Part shown: positions 8,353 through 17,275 of the stretch, in pieces | Numbering within the stretch: the stretch's first letter is position 1 | Layout: every line of letters starts with the position of its first letter | From: an uncultured Blautia sp. | Lineage (GTDB): Bacteria > Bacillota > Clostridia > Lachnospirales > Lachnospiraceae | DNA: 43,564 nt | Direction: 5' to 3' | NCBI GenBank assembly: GCA_900542045.1 | Contig: UQMI01000029.1 | Coordinates: 1 to 43,564, forward strand | The notes under the pieces: generated by a model | Seen by the model: only the letters and a program-made list of their open reading frames with translations | Told to the model about the DNA's origin: nothing | Databases searched by the model: none | Position numbers and translations under genes: made by a program

Positions 8353-8450
8353 TGCGCTCACCTCCCCAAACAGACTCCCGGTTCTTCCGCCAGCGCACCG
8401 GGGCAGTTTCCGCCCGAAGCGCCGGCGTCCATTCTGTATTGCCGGAATCC

Positions 8451-9596
8451 TTACATGCATTCCATCAAAATATCGTAAACTTCATCCCTGCTCAGTTCTC
8501 TTGGATTGCAGGAAATAATATTGCAGGTATCCGCCACATTCCGCAGAACTTCCGGCGTAATCTCCACCCTGGACTTCAGCTCTCCCATTCTGGTGGGCAG
8601 CCCGCACTCTCTGATAAAATCAGCCAGCGCATTTACAGCTTCCTCTGCAGAATCCACGCCAAAGACTTCTCTGCCCAGTCTCTGGAATTTTTCCTCTGCA
8701 TCTTTCCAGATATGACGGTAATAGGCCGGATGGATCACTGCCAGCCCCTGTCCATGATTGCAGTCTGTATAAGCGCCCAGCTGGTGTTCCATCTGGTGTG
8801 CCTGGAAATCCGTCACACGACCCACTTTCAAAATACCGTTCTCAGCCATAGCCGAATCCCACATCAGATTACTCCTGGCCTGCAGATCGTCTGCATTTTT
8901 CAGCAGCCGTCTCATGTTCACTACTGTATTGCGCATGACGGCCAGGGCCACATCGTCTGATACGTTATCCATATCTGAATCTCCAAAATACGTTTCCATT
9001 GCATGACTCAGTGTATCAAAAGCTCCGGAAATCACCTGCATCCGCGGCACAGACAGCGTATAAGCAGGATCCAGAATGGCAAATCTGGGTGCTGCCGCTG
9101 CCATCCCTCCTTTGATCTTCTTCTCTTCATTGGTGATCACAGCTCCTCCGTTCATCTCCGCGCCGGTACCGGAAGCCGTCACCACAGCTCCTATGGGAAG
9201 CATTTCCACCGGGAACTGATGCTCTTCCATTTCCATATCCCACAGATTTTTATCTGTCCTGGCCTGTGCCGCAATAATCTTGCAGCAGTCCACCACAGAA
9301 CCCCCGCCCACGGCAAGGATGAAATCGATCTTTTTGTCTTTCGCCAGAGCCGCACCTTCCTGCACTTTGGCAAAAGTAGGATTGGACATGATCCCGGAGA
9401 AATCGGTCACAGTTTTACCTGCCTGCTCCAGGGTCTTTTTCACCTCATCGTAGATCCCGTTTTTCTTTATGGAGCCACCGCCGTAGGCCAGCATCACATT
9501 TTTTCCATATCCGGATACCGCCTGCGCCAGATGCTCCTTCACGGCTCCTTCCCCAAAATAAACTTTTGTAGCATATTCATATACAAATTTCTGCAT
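8451..9596 (-). CDS. Iron-containing alcohol dehydrogenase (2)
   Basis: A 381-residue paralog of the enzyme at 6120-7286, with the same layout: FVYEYATKVYFGEG at the N-terminus, cofactor loop AVGGGSVVDCCKII, metal ligands in AFDTLSH and MEHQLGAYTDCNHGQG. It should reduce aldehydes with NAD(P)H in the cytoplasm. RBS GGGAGAGG before the ATG. It is the first gene of the redox run and is preceded by a weak promoter candidate. The two copies are separated by a hydrolase gene and differ at many positions, so this is an old duplication. Confidence 0.93.
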   Translation of the reverse strand: MQKFVYEYATKVYFGEGAVKEHLAQAVSGYGKNVMLAYGGGSIKKNGIYDEVKKTLEQAGKTVTDFSGIMSNPTFAKVQEGAALAKDKKIDFILAVGGGSVVDCCKIIAAQARTDKNLWDMEMEEHQFPVEMLPIGAVVTASGTGAEMNGGAVITNEEKKIKGGMAAAAPRFAILDPAYTLSVPRMQVISGAFDTLSHAMETYFGDSDMDNVSDDVALAVMRNTVVNMRRLLKNADDLQARSNLMWDSAMAENGILKVGRVTDFQAHQMEHQLGAYTDCNHGQGLAVIHPAYYRHIWKDAEEKFQRLGREVFGVDSAEEAVNALADFIRECGLPTRMGELKSRVEITPEVLRNVADTCNIISCNPRELSRDEVYDILMECM

Positions 9597-9622
9597 TGTA
9601 ATCCTCTCCCTTCTTGTCTGTT

Positions 9623-9651
9623 ATTATAAGATTATTTTCTGTCTGATTGAA
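9623..9651 (-). promoter_or_regulatory. Candidate promoter of the redox operon
   Basis: Minus-strand TATAAT at 9623-9628, with a poor -35 (TTCAAT, 9646-9651) at 17 bases. The good -10 with weak -35 suggests activator dependence. The rest of the 187-base gap holds the azlCD terminator. Confidence 0.4.
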
Positions 9652-9712
9652 GAAACAATAAGTTCGAGAGTATATACCCTGAAGTTTGCTCCCGGATATC
9701 TTCTTTCCACAC

Positions 9713-9751
9713 AAAAAAGCCAGGGAAGCAGGAATTTCCCGCCTCTCCGGC
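9713..9751 (-). terminator. azlCD terminator
   Basis: Minus-strand hairpin beginning GCCGGAGAG and ending TTCCCTGGC with several G-T pairs, then six T (A-run 9713-9718), 33 bases past the azlD stop. Confidence 0.65.
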
Positions 9752-9783
9752 TCTTATTCGGATATCAGAAGACATCATATAAT

Positions 9784-10113
9784 TCATCCAAACACAAACT
9801 GCACCAGCAGCATATAAAAGACCGTACCGCCTGCAATAGACAGAAGCATCTGCCGTTTCCAGACGTGCAGCAGAACCACCAGAGCAACTGCCAGCAATTC
9901 CGGGATTCCATGATTGCCGGACAACAGGCTGACGTCCTTCAGACTGTAGATGACCAGAAGACCGAATACAGCTGCCGGCAGCACTTTTCCCAGATATCGG
10001 ATATATCTGGGCGTAGGCTTTCCGGCGGGAAACAAAAGAAACGGGAGAAAACGGGTAAGGGCCGTTCCCAGTACCACCATTCCTATGGTAATAATCTGCT
10101 GTGTTACTGTCAT
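9784..10113 (-). CDS. azlD: AzlD-type branched-chain amino acid exporter subunit
   Basis: A 109-residue small membrane protein with about four helices, the usual AzlD size. Family features: [39 protein letters not shown] near the N-terminus. With AzlC it forms a two-part exporter for branched-chain amino acids or analogues. The ATG at 10113 overlaps the azlC stop in an ATGA, so the pair is translationally coupled; longer in-frame readings would lie inside azlC. Confidence 0.88.
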   Translation of the reverse strand: MTVTQQIITIGMVVLGTALTRFLPFLLFPAGKPTPRYIRYLGKVLPAAVFGLLVIYSLKDVSLLSGNHGIPELLAVALVVLLHVWKRQMLLSIAGGTVFYMLLVQFVFG

Positions 10114-10823
10114 TGTAATTCTTCTCCCCTTTCCATTGGTTTCCGTAATATAGTCAGCACAGCCAGGATTGCCGCCATAGCCGGCAGGATGAACTGATCT
10201 GCGCCAAACACCGCCAGACACAGTACCGACAGTCCCAGTCCCAGCAGAGAGCTGGTGTGACTCTCTTCTTTCAGCCACTGTTCCATAAAAATCACCACAA
10301 ACATGGCGGTCATGACAAATTCCAGTCCCTCTGTATTAAAATGCAGAAAGGAGCCGAAGATCCCGCCAAGCGTTGCTCCGAAAAACCAGTAAAAATGATT
10401 TAATAATGTAACAAAAAACATGAACCAGCCCCGATCCACATCTTCTGGTATATTCGCCGTATAATTGATGGAAAAGCTCTCATCGCACATCCCGAAGATC
10501 AGATAAATCTTTTTCCATCCTGTCCCCCGGAATTTATCCAGCATGGAAATCCCATAAAACAGATGCCGGGCATTGATCATAAGAGTCATGACGAATGCCT
10601 GCAGCGGATCAAAGAACCCCAGCAACAGATTTGCCGCCACAAATTCCACCGACCCCGCAAAAATCATAAGGCTCATCAGCATAGGGTACCAGAAACTGAA
10701 TCCAGATACATTCATATAAATCCCATAGGTCATACCCAGAAACCAGAAACCGGCAAAAATAGGAATCGTATAGGGAAAAGCGCAGAGAAACGCTTTTTTT
10801 ATCATTGGCATTTTTTCTTTCAT
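10110..10823 (-). CDS. azlC: AzlC-type branched-chain amino acid permease
   Basis: A 237-residue membrane protein with the AzlC pattern: [48 protein letters not shown] (the conserved asparagine-arginine-histidine turn) and the DESFSINY segment. Partner of AzlD in branched-chain amino acid export. RBS AGGAGGG before the ATG. The 160-base gap upstream to the AEC gene holds no clear promoter; a weak TTGAAT box at 17 bases from TACTCT is the best candidate. Confidence 0.9.
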   Translation of the reverse strand: MKEKMPMIKKAFLCAFPYTIPIFAGFWFLGMTYGIYMNVSGFSFWYPMLMSLMIFAGSVEFVAANLLLGFFDPLQAFVMTLMINARHLFYGISMLDKFRGTGWKKIYLIFGMCDESFSINYTANIPEDVDRGWFMFFVTLLNHFYWFFGATLGGIFGSFLHFNTEGLEFVMTAMFVVIFMEQWLKEESHTSSLLGLGLSVLCLAVFGADQFILPAMAAILAVLTILRKPMERGEELQ

Positions 10824-10983
10824 ATCCCGCCCTCCTGCATTTTTATGTATCCCTGCCGATACTCAGGGAAAGACCCCTTTCGGAACCTCTATAAGAGTAT
10901 CATCATTTTCCCTCAGATTCAATACCGGTTTGACGCGCCGCCCTTTTACTGCCGGAAAGCCCGCATCCGCCGATCCAGACACT

Positions 10984-11934
10984 TCAGATCAGATGAAACC
11001 AGGACAGCAGATAAATAAACAGAAAGATCGTAACCACACTGCATACGGAAGTCGCCGCTACGATCTCACTGGCAAGGGGGCCATTGCCGCCCATGACCTG
11101 AGCCATGGGTGCGGAGGCCACCGCAGTGGGTGACGCAAATACCGCCACCAGAGCAACCAGGTAATCCCCGCGAAATCCAAGAAAAACGCCTATACTCACT
11201 GCAGTCAGGGGTATGAGGATCAGACGCAGCACTACGGCAATGGAAAGCTCCCGTATATGGCTTCGGATGCTTTCTGCCGAAAGGATCCCTCCCAGAAGCA
11301 CCAGGGCCACCGGCGTGGCTGCATTTCCCAGATTACGCAGAGGATCCATGAACAAAGAAGGAAGCCGCAGATGGAGGGCACTGACAAGAAGTCCCAGAAA
11401 CCCTGCGATCACAAGAGGATTTTTTAACGCCTCTTTTATAATCCGGGCAATGGTGACTTTTCCCCCACGGGCCTGTTCAAAGACAATAACCGAAAGAATA
11501 TTAATGGTGGGAACAATAATGGCCGTCATGGCCCCAACCATGGCAATTCCCTGCTCCTGACACAATTGGGCAGCAATGATCCCTCCAAATAAAACAAAAT
11601 TGCTGCGAAAAGATCCCTGGGTCAGTGTGGCCCGGTCCGCCGGGTCCCTGGCAACCCGTCCCATGATCATCCACGTTACAGCAGAGAAAAGAATGACCCC
11701 CAGAAACGCGTACAAAAACAGTTTCGGTGAAACCGCGTCTCCCAGTTCCACCTGATATACATTAAAAAATAAAGAAAGCGGGATCATCAGCTTAAAGATC
11801 AGCAGATTAAATGCGGTCATCTGCTCCCGGCTTAAAATTTTCAGCCTGCGCACCAGCCAGCCAATGCACATATAAATAACCAGAGGCACCACCACCTCTG
11901 ACGCCAGCGAAAAACTGCTTATAATATCGTTCAA
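10984..11934 (-). CDS. AEC-family transporter (auxin efflux carrier type)
   Basis: A 316-residue membrane protein of usual AEC length with about ten helices in two halves: VVPLVIYMCIGWLVRR at the start, FNLLIFKLMIPLSLF, NILSVIVFE, and FASPTAVASAPMAQVMGG near the C-terminus. The family exports or imports organic acids and amino acid derivatives (malate, malonate or similar in bacteria); substrate unknown. The start codon is TTG at 11934, 7 bases after GAGGGG; no ATG suits the N-terminal helix better. Confidence 0.87.
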   Translation of the reverse strand: MNDIISSFSLASEVVVPLVIYMCIGWLVRRLKILSREQMTAFNLLIFKLMIPLSLFFNVYQVELGDAVSPKLFLYAFLGVILFSAVTWMIMGRVARDPADRATLTQGSFRSNFVLFGGIIAAQLCQEQGIAMVGAMTAIIVPTINILSVIVFEQARGGKVTIARIIKEALKNPLVIAGFLGLLVSALHLRLPSLFMDPLRNLGNAATPVALVLLGGILSAESIRSHIRELSIAVVLRLILIPLTAVSIGVFLGFRGDYLVALVAVFASPTAVASAPMAQVMGGNGPLASEIVAATSVCSVVTIFLFIYLLSWFHLI

Positions 11935-12010
11935 AATAATTCCCCTCTCTTAATCTCACATCCGCCCTATGGCCTGCTGCAGCCACTTATCTGCAGACAC
12001 AGAGAAAAGC

Positions 12011-12043
12011 TCTGTTTCCCATCATTTCTTCCTGGGAAACAGA
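12011..12043 (-). terminator. Probable terminator behind the PepSY lipoprotein gene
   Basis: Perfect 11-base stem TCTGTTTCCCA / TGGGAAACAGA, loop of 11. On the minus strand it is followed by GCTTTTCT. The hairpin is strong but the T-run is short and interrupted. The remaining gap 11935-12146 shows nothing else clear. Confidence 0.55.
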
Positions 12044-12146
12044 ACTTTCTTACAACGGGCAAACCGCTATTCTGAAATTTCTCTTCTGAATGACAAAGGA
12101 CATCTCTCAGCTTCCGGCCGTCATTCTCTGGTATTCTTCCATAAAA

Positions 12147-12896
12147 TCAGTTCCGGTCTTCACTCCATTTCAGGAAATTCCCTGTCTGGGCATCGATTTC
12201 AAATTCATATTCCACCTGCTGATAAATAATATCTCCTTCGTAGATGTAGTAGCCGTCATCAAATTCCAGTTCCATCCGGATATCTGCATCTGTGGCGCCC
12301 GGCACCCGTTCCAGAGCCGCCTGTCTGGCATCTGCCTCGCTGACTGCAACATTCGCCGCATTCTGTGTGTTGTTGGAGGCTGCTCCGTTATTTCCAGTAT
12401 TGGCGCTGCTGCCGGCTGCTGCGCTGTTGTCTGTAGTACTGGCTGCTGCGCTGTTGTCTGTAGTACTGGCTGCTGCACCGCTGTCTGTGGTGCTGGCTGC
12501 TGCACTGCTGTCTGTGGTGCCGGCACTGTTATCTGTTGTTCCGGCATTACCGGTCGAATCCGCTGCATTTGTATTCTGAGAAGAAGTGCTGCTTTGTACT
12601 GTACCGGAAACATTTTCTACTTCGGAGCTCAGGATTTCCCCGTTCTCTCCATTGATCTCATAACTGTATTCTTTTCCTTCCACATCGAACTGCACATCAT
12701 ACTGCAGCATTCCATCATCTCTTTCCTTGCTGACTTTCAGTCTGGATACATCGCTTTCACTGACACCCACATCTTCCAGAGCAATGGACTGTGCCTGATC
12801 CTGTCCAATATCCGACTGACTGCCGGAACCACATCCTGCCAGAACTCCCGCTGTCAATAAAACGGCTGCTACCATCGCTGTATATCTTTTTTTCAT
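12147..12896 (-). CDS. PepSY-domain lipoprotein with Ser/Thr/Ala repeat linker
   Basis: A 249-residue secreted lipoprotein. The signal ends AAVLLTAGVLAGC (Cys about 21). Two PepSY-like domains (residues about 30-90 and 180-249) contain the usual alternation ISLEDVG/SEADARQAAL helix, then YDVQFDVEGKEYSYEINGENGEIL and YEFEIDAQTGNFLKW hairpins. Between them lies a Ser/Thr/Asn/Ala-rich linker with 9-residue repeats (SAAASTTDN). PepSY domains are thought to inhibit proteases or act as extracellular adaptors. The gene directly follows a histidine kinase, so it may tune that sensor or be its target. Confidence 0.87.
   Translation of the reverse strand: MKKRYTAMVAAVLLTAGVLAGCGSGSQSDIGQDQAQSIALEDVGVSESDVSRLKVSKERDDGMLQYDVQFDVEGKEYSYEINGENGEILSSEVENVSGTVQSSTSSQNTNAADSTGNAGTTDNSAGTTDSSAAASTTDSGAAASTTDNSAAASTTDNSAAAGSSANTGNNGAASNNTQNAANVAVSEADARQAALERVPGATDADIRMELEFDDGYYIYEGDIIYQQVEYEFEIDAQTGNFLKWSEDRN
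12414..12530. repeat. 27-base tandem repeat inside the PepSY lipoprotein gene
   Basis: About four copies of a 27-base unit coding the 9-residue repeat SAAASTTDN on the minus strand. Two copies around 12420-12475 are almost identical; flanking copies are diverged. The unit is a multiple of three, so copy-number change would only alter linker length. Confidence 0.8.
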
Positions 12897-12993
12897 AATC
12901 TTTCACCTTTCCCTTTCTTTCTTTTCTGTTGTTATCCATACTATAACCGGAAAAGATTAAAAGAAGATTAAAACACTCCAACTTTTTATTTTT

Positions 12994-14352
12994 TTATTCC
13001 GTTTTTTCCGGAAACCTGCAGGTGAATACACTGCCGACTCCTTCTGTACTCTCGGCTTCGATGGTCCCGCCATGTTCCGAGACGATCCATTGCACCATAG
13101 ACAGGCCTAGTCCCGAATGAGAACTGTCGCTTCTGGAGGTATCCGCACGGTAAAAGCGTTCCCAGATATGCGGCATCACATCTTCCGCTATACCGATCCC
13201 GTTGTCCGCCACCTGCAGAACAATCTGTCCCTGCTCCCGTCTAAGAGAGATTTCTGTTTTTCCATTTTCTTTTCCATAGGAAATGGAGTTGGTGATGAGA
13301 TTTGACAGAAGCCGGATAAAAAAGCTTTCATCTGCCTGCATACGGATATCCGGTTCAATGGCTGTGATAATTCTGATATTTTTCTGATCCGCCAGTCCCT
13401 GCTGTTCTTCTGCCGTCAGCTCCGTCAGCTCACTGATATTCAGTTCTTCCTTCTGCAGAACGGCCCTTCCTTGATCTGCCCTTGACAAAAGCAGCAGATT
13501 AGAGACCATGGCTGCCATTTCCCTTGCCTTTTTATGAATGGCGGCCACTTTTTCACGCTGCGTATCTGACAGAACCGGATCTTTGTACAGCTCCTCGCAC
13601 TGGAGCAGAACCACCGCTATAGGCGTGCGCAGCTCGTGGGACACATCAGAAGTAAACTGCTGTTCCCTCCGAAACGCCATTTCCAGTTCTTCCAGCATCT
13701 GATCAAACGTTTCGGCCAGCTGGTACACCTCATCCTGGCCTCTGGGCAGCCCGACCCGGCTGGACAGATTTTTCTTATATCGAATCTCCCGCACTGTGTC
13801 AGTCACCTTCCGCACCGGCAGGAGTGCACGACGGATGAATCTGTAAGAAATAAAAATCATGAGCAGCGCAAGACCCGGCAGCAGGATCAGGGCAAACCGG
13901 ATCGTAACTGCAAAACTGTTCTCCGCCCTGGTAACGGAAACGATTCCCCGGACATACACCTGCCCGTAGCCCTTCACCTGATGAAACAGATCAAATACAT
14001 AGAACCGCTCTGCCCCGTCTCTGACCGTCTGCAGCATATCATTCTGAAACTCCGGCTGACCGCTGAATCCGGCGGGCACTCGCCCGTACAGAAACGTACC
14101 GTCCATACTGTACACAGACAGATAAACACTGTTTTCCATTGCATAAAAATCAGAATCCACGCGCAGACGGCCGCCATTCCCTTCCAGATCTTCCAGACTC
14201 TCCTGCACCTGTTTCTTCAGATTGACCTGTACAGAAGACAACACCTCCTGGCTGCTCAGGGAAAACAGGATTGCAAGAGCCGCGCAGGTAAGGAGCACCA
14301 TAAATCCTGCATACAAAGCCGTCAGTTTCGCCTTGATCGACCATCGCTTCAT
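12994..14352 (-). CDS. Membrane sensor histidine kinase
   Basis: A 452-residue class I kinase. TM1 is about 13-32, an extracellular sensor about 35-150, TM2 about 152-172, HAMP to about 225, the phosphorylated His about 239 in SHELRTP, then the ATPase domain with N-box LLSNLITNSISYG, G1 VADNGIGIAE and G2 SGLGLSMVQWI. The periplasm-facing part holds no recognised ligand fold. It overlaps the response regulator by ATGA and clearly pairs with it. The organisation resembles ArlS/CssS-type envelope-stress kinases; the PepSY lipoprotein downstream supports an envelope role, which is inference. Confidence 0.93.
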   Translation of the reverse strand: MKRWSIKAKLTALYAGFMVLLTCAALAILFSLSSQEVLSSVQVNLKKQVQESLEDLEGNGGRLRVDSDFYAMENSVYLSVYSMDGTFLYGRVPAGFSGQPEFQNDMLQTVRDGAERFYVFDLFHQVKGYGQVYVRGIVSVTRAENSFAVTIRFALILLPGLALLMIFISYRFIRRALLPVRKVTDTVREIRYKKNLSSRVGLPRGQDEVYQLAETFDQMLEELEMAFRREQQFTSDVSHELRTPIAVVLLQCEELYKDPVLSDTQREKVAAIHKKAREMAAMVSNLLLLSRADQGRAVLQKEELNISELTELTAEEQQGLADQKNIRIITAIEPDIRMQADESFFIRLLSNLITNSISYGKENGKTEISLRREQGQIVLQVADNGIGIAEDVMPHIWERFYRADTSRSDSSHSGLGLSMVQWIVSEHGGTIEAESTEGVGSVFTCRFPEKTE

Positions 14353-15029
14353 ACTTTATCCGCCCTCAGCACGTAGCCCGCTCCGCGAACGGTATGAATC
14401 AGTTTCTGTTTGGCTCCATCATCGATTTTCCTGCGCAGATAACGAATATATACATCAATAACATTGGATCCTCCGGCAAAATCATAATTCCAGATATGCT
14501 GCTCCAGTCTGTCACGGGAAAGAACGATTCCCTGATTCTGCATCATATACCGCAGGAGTGTATACTCTTTGCCGGAAAGGCTGATCTCCTTTCCGGCCCT
14601 GGTTACCTTATGGGTATCCAGACACAGGGTCAGATCCCCGGCAATCAGACAATTTCCCTCCAAATTATGCTCCGGTCTTCTCAAAAGCACGCGGATCCGT
14701 GCCAGAAGTTCTTCCATGGCAAAGGGTTTAATCAGGTAATCATTGGCTCCCGCATCCAGTCCTGCCACCCGGTCTTCCACACTGTCTTTTGCTGTCAGCA
14801 GGAGCACCGGAACGCTCCTGTTTTTCAGGCGCAGTTTTTTCAAAGCAGAAATCCCGTCCAGAACCGGCATCATAATATCCAGAATGACTGCGTCATACTC
14901 TGCGCACTCCAGATATTCCAGTGCCTCCCGTCCGTTAAAACAGGCATCCACACTATAATGTTCCGCTGTCAGTGCAGACACCAGAAGTTTGTTAAGATTT
15001 TTCTCATCTTCTGCAATAAGAATACGCAT
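14349..15029 (-). CDS. OmpR-family response regulator
   Basis: A 226-residue two-domain regulator. The receiver has Asp7/Asp8 region AEDE, phosphoacceptor Asp51 in AVILDIMMP, Thr in LLLTAKD and Lys in YLIKPF; the C-terminal winged helix contains LSGKEYTLLRYMMQNQG and NVIDVYIRYLRRKID. The start at 15029 is chosen since AGGGGG lies about 7 bases upstream; the in-frame ATG at 15035 touches that site. It should bind DNA as a dimer and control its own operon and envelope genes. It is co-translated with the kinase. Confidence 0.93.
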   Translation of the reverse strand: MRILIAEDEKNLNKLLVSALTAEHYSVDACFNGREALEYLECAEYDAVILDIMMPVLDGISALKKLRLKNRSVPVLLLTAKDSVEDRVAGLDAGANDYLIKPFAMEELLARIRVLLRRPEHNLEGNCLIAGDLTLCLDTHKVTRAGKEISLSGKEYTLLRYMMQNQGIVLSRDRLEQHIWNYDFAGGSNVIDVYIRYLRRKIDDGAKQKLIHTVRGAGYVLRADKV

Positions 15030-15128
15030 TTTCATGCCCCCTGTTTCTGTCATGCAATGTGAACTACACATTGTCTAAATCCAATGGGTTAAGGTAGCCC
15101 TATTTCAATTCCTTATATTCCTTCTTCT

Positions 15129-15157
15129 AACTTACACGAACCGTAAAGATCCGTCAA
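15129..15157 (-). promoter_or_regulatory. Candidate promoter of the two-component operon
   Basis: Minus-strand TTGACG (15152-15157), 17-base spacer, then a poor -10 TAAGTT (15129-15134). The strong -35 with weak -10 makes this tentative. The transcript would start near 15122. Confidence 0.4.
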
Positions 15158-15177
15158 GACAGCAGTATAGCTGAAAA

Positions 15178-15207
15178 TGGACAATCCGGCCTTCTCTGTG
15201 CTATAAT
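15178..15207 (+). promoter_or_regulatory. Promoter of the TetR-family gene
   Basis: TGGACA (15178-15183), 18-base spacer, TATAAT (15202-15207) preceded by TGC, an extended -10. The transcript would start near 15214, about 60 bases before the TTG start. Confidence 0.6.
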
Positions 15208-15275
15208 CATATATATTCAGGCTGTAAAGTGGCTGCATTCCATTAAATATTAACAATCCAAGGAGGTTACATCTT

Positions 15276-15854
15276 TTGCCCGAATACACCAAAGACAAAA
15301 TCGCTGACACACTTATGCGCCTTCTGGCTAACAAAAGTCTGGACAAGATCACCGTAAAGCTTCTGGTAAGCGAATGCGGTATTTCCAGGCAGAGCTTTTA
15401 TTATTATTTTCAGGATATCCTGGACGTTACCCAATGGCTGATCCGCAAAAAAACCAATGAACTTCTTCAGAAAAGCCTAAAACAGGAAGATCCGAGGGAT
15501 ATCGTAAGTCTTTATGTGGACTTTGCTTACGATAATAAAGAAATGATCGGCCGTCTTCTGGACAGCAGGCATCGGGAGTTTATAGAACATGCACTGATGG
15601 ATTCTTTCCGCAGCTATATTCAGAAGCTGGTCCTTTTCCGTTCCCCGGAAACGCCCCTGTATATTTCCGATCTGGAATCTACATTAAACTTCTGCACCTA
15701 CGGCCTGACTGGCATGCTGTTGGAGCATATCGGAAAAAAGCAGGGAAACCGTGAACTCCTGGTGCAGCAGATGAACCGTCTTCTGGGCCGTGTATTGAAA
15801 AAAACGGTTTCGGATACCGGACCACTTTCTTTGACTGATGTATCAACGATCTGA
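15276..15854 (+). CDS. TetR/AcrR-family regulator (DhaS-like)
   Basis: A 192-residue regulator starting with TTG, 9 bases after a perfect AGGAGG at 15261-15266. The N-terminal helix-turn-helix reads KIADTLMRLLANKSLDKITV, then SECGISRQSFYYYFQDILD; the FYYYF recognition segment is characteristic of TetR proteins. The C-terminal half resembles the TetR_C domain of DhaS, the activator of dihydroxyacetone kinase genes. No dha gene is in the window, so the target is unknown. It converges on the broken ftsH across a two-way terminator. Confidence 0.87.
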   Translation: MPEYTKDKIADTLMRLLANKSLDKITVKLLVSECGISRQSFYYYFQDILDVTQWLIRKKTNELLQKSLKQEDPRDIVSLYVDFAYDNKEMIGRLLDSRHREFIEHALMDSFRSYIQKLVLFRSPETPLYISDLESTLNFCTYGLTGMLLEHIGKKQGNRELLVQQMNRLLGRVLKKTVSDTGPLSLTDVSTI

Positions 15855-15873
15855 AAAGCTTTTTACTGTCTAA

Positions 15874-15911
15874 AAAGCGAACTCCGGATCTTTATTTCCG
15901 GTGTCCGCTTT
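15874..15911. terminator. Two-way terminator between TetR gene and ftsH remnant
   Basis: Arms AAAGCG and CGCTTT with inner CCGG/CCGG and two mismatches; A-run before and T-rich CTCTTTT after, so it can act on both strands between the convergent genes. Confidence 0.7.
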
Positions 15912-15940
15912 CTCTTTTATCTGTTTTCTCTTTGCTCCGT

Positions 15941-16980
15941 CTACGCATTCAGGATCTTCATGAATTCTTCCCCGGTGATCGTTTCTCTCTCGTACAGGAA
16001 CAGAGACAGTTCATCCAGCTTTTCCCGATTCTCCATCAGGATCTGTGCCGCTTTCTCATGCTGTCTCTTCACCAGTTCCACCACTTTCTTATCCACTTCT
16101 CTCTGAGTCTCTGCAGAGCATGCCAGAGATGTGTCTCCTCCCAGATACTGGTTGGTCTGTGTCTCCAGGGCCACCATGTCAAATTCCCGGTTCATCCCAT
16201 ACCGGGTGATCATGGCCCTCGCCAGCTTCGTGGCCTGCTCAATGTCATTGGCCGCACCGGTGGTTTCAGAACCGAATACGATCTCTTCTGCCGCACGGCC
16301 GCCTGTATAAGTCGCGATCTTGTTCTCCAGCTCTTCTCTGCCCATCTCTTTTCTTTCCAATAGCGTCAATCTCATCAATAAAGACAATACAGGGAGCCTT
16401 TTCCTTAGCCTGGGAAAACAGGTCTCTGACTTTGGAAGCGCCCATACCCACAAACATTTCCACGAATTCGGAACCGGACATGGAGAAAAAGGGCACATTA
16501 GCTTCTCCTGCCACCGCTTTTGCCAGCATGGTCTTGCCGGTTCCGGGAGGTCCCACCAGCAGGATCCCCTTGGGCATGGACGCGCCAATCTCTTTGTATT
16601 TACCGGGATTATGAAGATAGTCCACGATCTCTGCCAGGTTTTCCTTGGCTTCATCTTCTCCTGCCACATCCGAAAACCGGATCCCCTCTGAAGATTTCAC
16701 ATACATCTTGGCATTGCTCTTTCCCATGCCGAATGCCATGGCATTCTTTCCTCCGGCCCGGTTCATCAGCTTCTTGGACATATACTGTCCGATGCCGATA
16801 AAGATCAGGATCGGCAGTACCCAGGACAACACAAAGCTGAGGAAATGTACCGTAATCCACTTCCTTGATCCTGCGTTCCGCCAGCCACGGCATCGCCAGG
16901 GCATTGAACAGAAACAGACAGATCAGTACGATCAGATAATAGGAGATCAGTGGTTTCTTTGGTGTCTTTACTTCGTTCAT
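15941..16980 (-). pseudogene. ftsH: ftsH, broken by two internal deletions
   Basis: FtsH is a membrane AAA+ zinc protease; here it survives as three segments in three frames. Segment 1 (16980 to about 16850) has the start, TM1 ([21 protein letters not shown]) and VDYGTF. Segment 2 (about 16865-16350) has TM2, the Walker A GPPGTGKT, Walker [16 protein letters not shown] and pore EMFVGMG. Segment 3 (about 16360-15941) begins [20 protein letters not shown] and runs to a normal C-terminus. Missing are most of the extracellular domain and roughly 200 residues holding the second region of homology, sensor motifs and the HEXXH zinc site. No functional protease can be made. RBS GGAGG and the start codon are intact. 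Confidence 0.85.
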
Positions 16981-17040
16981 ATATTCCTCCAATTCTTGAA
17001 GCATGATCATCTTTTTTCTGTCTTGGAAATTCCTTTTTGT

Positions 17041-17069
17041 ATTCTATCAGAACGTTTCTATTCTGACAA
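17041..17069 (-). promoter_or_regulatory. ftsH promoter with internal palindrome
   Basis: Minus-strand TTGTCA (17064-17069), exactly 17 bases, TAGAAT (17041-17046). The spacer and its edges form the inverted repeat TCAGAA-N8-TTCTGA, well placed for a repressor. The rest of the gap up to 17275 has no clear plus-strand promoter; a TACATAAT just before the next gene is the only candidate. Confidence 0.65.
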
Positions 17070-17275
17070 CTTGCACCATTTTATTTTCGTCTTTACATTT
17101 CTTTAAATCTGTCAAACAGATTTCGGCAAATGCAAATAGACAATCCTCGGGTGTTTATGATATCATCTCTATATCTGCCTTTGTCTGTTATTTCACAGAG
17201 GCATGGTCACTTCCGGCATTTACAGCTTTCCATGCCGGACAACACAGATTTTTTACATAATGGCAGGTACAAACT

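Noticed and set aside
9660..9700. A MerR-type operator-like stretch (TATATACCCTGAAGTTTG) upstream of the redox operon
   Set aside because: No good inverted repeat, spacing to the -10 is not of MerR type, and no MerR gene is in the window.
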